Assembly: GCA_002435785.1 (NCBI GenBank)
Contig: DIUC01000017.1
Coordinates: forward strand, 33,575 to 97,574
Direction of reading: 5' to 3'
DNA from: Saprospiraceae bacterium UBA6168
GTDB taxonomy: Bacteria; Bacteroidota; Bacteroidia; Chitinophagales; Saprospiraceae
Length of the DNA: 64,000 nucleotides
Position numbers and translations under genes: made by a program. The notes under the pieces are model-generated. The model was not told the origin of the DNA and searched no databases. It saw only the letters and a list, made by a program, of their open reading frames with translations. Below, piece after piece: positions 62,380-64,000 of the stretch (within the stretch, counting starts at the first letter, position 1; every line of letters begins with the position of its first letter).

Positions 62380-63486
62380 TTAGGACTGACTCCGCAGCGC
62401 CGACTGCAACTTCATTTCACCAAAAACAATAAATACAATTGCTGTCAAGGCCCCTATGAGGGCGATGGTGCCCACTATTGGCAAGTTTGCGAAAAAGACC
62501 GAAAAAGTAAAGATGAGCAGCAACAAATAGATACCATAGCGCACCTCGTTGTTGCCGTTCAGCACGGTTTTGTAATGCCGGTGCGGGAACAGTCGCTTGC
62601 CGATATACACGAAAATGCGGTCCTGCAGAAACCCAATGAGGACGATGACCAAAATTATGGCGAACATATCGGGTACTTGTTGCAATCGGCGTTTGATGTA
62701 AATAAGTGCTCCGAGGCCCCCCCCGTCCTTGTTAATGTACTCCGCCACGATGATATAGGTCCAGGAAACTGCCGTCAGCACCCGAATATCGTCAAGGAGT
62801 CGGCTCATGACGGCAGGGAAATAGACCGTTTTGATTATTTGCCAATTACTGGCCCCCAAGGTGAATACCGTGGAGAGATAAACTTCCTCCACGTCGTCAA
62901 TCCGAGAGATAACCGTCGGCAGGAGGAAAACGATGATGCCAAAGGCCAGGAAGGCCACTTTCATTTCATCATAAATACCAAACCAAATGATGAAGACCCC
63001 GATTAATGCCGTCAATGGCAGGTAACGCAGGGCATCCACCGGCTTGCTGAACATCCCCCGGAACAGCGGGAACAACCCGACCAAAAACCCAATGGGTATG
63101 CAAATCAGGACGGCCCAGAAATACCCCTTGAGATTGAGCCATATCGAGCGCAGGGCATTACCAAAAAGGTTGTCGGCTTTTACCAGGCCACGGTAACTGT
63201 TAGCCACCTCCGTCGGAAGCGGCACGATGGGATAGATTTTCTTGAACTCCGTCGCATTGGCGAACTTGATGGAATCCGCCCGCAGAATAGAGTCACGCAG
63301 AACGGTGTTCTGGAGCGAATCGGCAGTAAGGGAGGAGGGCAGTTCCGTGTTAAACCCGGCCACGACAGGCACTTTCCGGGAAAGCGCCTCTGCCAGCACC
63401 CACCAACCAACAAGGATGAAAACGACGCCAAGTAGCCCCAATATTAGGCGTTGCGATTTGGTCAAATTGCCCCGTAGTTCAAACAT
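62380..63486 (-). CDS. ABC transporter permease (SsuC/TauC type)
   Basis: 368 residues. An N-terminal membrane helix (LILGLLGVVFILVGWWVLAE) and a periplasmic insertion (~45-105) precede the BPD_transp_1 domain with five more helices. The coupling motif that contacts the ATPase is around FTLGASNWQIIKTVYFPAVM. Paired with the ATPase gene downstream; together they form an importer of the nitrate/sulfonate/taurine class. The extra periplasmic insertion is longer than in E. coli SsuC. Confidence 0.92.
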   Translation of the reverse strand: MFELRGNLTKSQRLILGLLGVVFILVGWWVLAEALSRKVPVVAGFNTELPSSLTADSLQNTVLRDSILRADSIKFANATEFKKIYPIVPLPTEVANSYRGLVKADNLFGNALRSIWLNLKGYFWAVLICIPIGFLVGLFPLFRGMFSKPVDALRYLPLTALIGVFIIWFGIYDEMKVAFLAFGIIVFLLPTVISRIDDVEEVYLSTVFTLGASNWQIIKTVYFPAVMSRLLDDIRVLTAVSWTYIIVAEYINKDGGGLGALIYIKRRLQQVPDMFAIILVIVLIGFLQDRIFVYIGKRLFPHRHYKTVLNGNNEVRYGIYLLLLIFTFSVFFANLPIVGTIALIGALTAIVFIVFGEMKLQSALRSQS

Positions 63487-63608
63487 GTTCTATGATTTTT
63501 GGGGGCAATTTAAGGCAATTGTTGGGATTGTTGGGTGGTTAAAATTGCTGGTTTGTGGAATTGTTTCGAGAAGGGCCAACCATCAAAACGATTCTAATGG
63601 GCTACGCC

Positions 63609-64000
63609 TCACCGCACCAGCACCACGTCCCCCTTCAGCAGCTCCACCGTTCCGTCTGTGAACTCCACCTCCGCAAACCAGACGAAGACCGCAGCGTTCA
63701 TCGGCTGGCCCCGGTGCGTGCCGTCCCATCCTGTCGCAGGGTCGTTGGGCTGAAAGCCGAAGTGTTGGTAAACGGACTCGCCCCAGCGGTCGAAGACGAG
63801 GAAGGACTTGATTTCCCTCACCTGTTCCGGCCTCGCAAAGATGGCCAGCAGGTCGTTCACCCCGTCCCCGTTCGGGGAGAAGGCGTTTGGGACGTACACA
63901 GACTTTCGGCGGTCAACGAAGACCGTCAGGCCGTCGGACGCCGTGCATCCGCCAGAGGCGGACGTGACCGTCACCGAGTAGGCCGTCGTGACGAGCGGGA
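63609..64000 (-). CDS. C-terminal part of a T9SS-sorted protein (cut by window edge)
   Basis: The frame continues past the window's right edge. The visible 130 residues begin within a beta-sandwich (TTAYSVTVTSASGGCTASDG) and end in a type B (gliding-motility/CHU_C) T9SS sorting domain: VYVPNAFSPNGDGVNDLLAI, FLVFDRWGESVYQ, WDGTHRGQPMNAAVFVWFAE. The host protein is therefore secreted through type IX secretion, probably large and repetitive. No upstream part can be judged. Confidence 0.9.
   Translation of the reverse strand, partial: PLVTTAYSVTVTSASGGCTASDGLTVFVDRRKSVYVPNAFSPNGDGVNDLLAIFARPEQVREIKSFLVFDRWGESVYQHFGFQPNDPATGWDGTHRGQPMNAAVFVWFAEVEFTDGTVELLKGDVVLVR

Overview
The window reads as a chromosome segment of a Bacteroidota bacterium, probably of the Saprospiria (Lewinella/Haliscomenobacter-like) type. 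Support comes from type IX secretion (T9SS) sorting domains on a 2.7-kilo-residue secreted protein and on the protein cut by the right edge, giant two-component sensors with Reg_prop/Y_Y_Y periplasmic parts, the lineage-typical families DUF3098 and DUF4252, SPOR/RlpA and GIN-domain proteins, and promoters of the TTG-N21..23-TAnnTTTG type in front of ahcY and the tRNA gene. The genus is an inference; no rRNA is present.

Layout. 1-10,050 is an accessory, defence-like region, all on the minus strand. Its core is an AT-rich three-gene operon (5505 to 366): a C5-cytosine DNA methyltransferase, an 871-residue protein carrying both a MORC/Hsp90-like GHKL ATPase and a histidine-kinase-like core, and a receiver-domain protein whose C-terminal part carries an RNxxxH (RX4H) signature typical of HEPN RNases. 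Beside it lie a GTG-initiated DNA-binding protein with alpha-CTD-like, sigma-4-like and HARE-HTH-like parts, two truncated copies of one HNH/McrA-type endonuclease gene that share a near-identical 155-bp core, a nucleotidyltransferase/HEPN pair and a DUF433 protein. 10,236-14,322 is a HisKA_3-type sensor kinase and its NarL-type regulator. 15,185-20,414 holds small secreted proteins, a cytochrome c, a cupin and a flavin monooxygenase. 20,415-32,536 is mostly housekeeping: tRNA-Thr(CGT), a GIN-domain protein, RlpA, mnmA, rimM, an OmpA-type protein, an IMPACT-family protein, truB, DUF3098, ftsX and a subtilase-like protein that has lost its catalytic serine. 32,602-40,818 is the giant T9SS protein. 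41,276-45,166 is a LytS/LytTR two-component pair. 45,425-50,125 holds ahcY, a shortened mutA and a class II aldolase. 50,257-54,005 is an ECF sigma/anti-sigma/DUF4252 operon split by a 1.41-kb IS3-family element. 54,259-57,588 is an unusual Clp-type ATPase with a release-factor-like C-terminus. 57,902-63,486 has a small DNA-binding protein, trmN6, a VanZ-like protein, a degenerate M56-like membrane protein and an ABC importer (ATPase plus permease). The window ends inside another T9SS-sorted protein.

How the parts fit: the methyltransferase/GHKL/REC-HEPN operon looks like a self-recognition module wired to a phosphorelay-gated RNase, which I consider the best candidate for an undescribed system. 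Other stand-outs are the Clp/release-factor fusion with a broken D1 Walker B, a roughly 20-unit array of degenerate 21-bp repeats at 47,111-47,530, a 105-bp repeat shared by the two ends of the window, and families of low-complexity spacer repeats that run into gene 3' ends.
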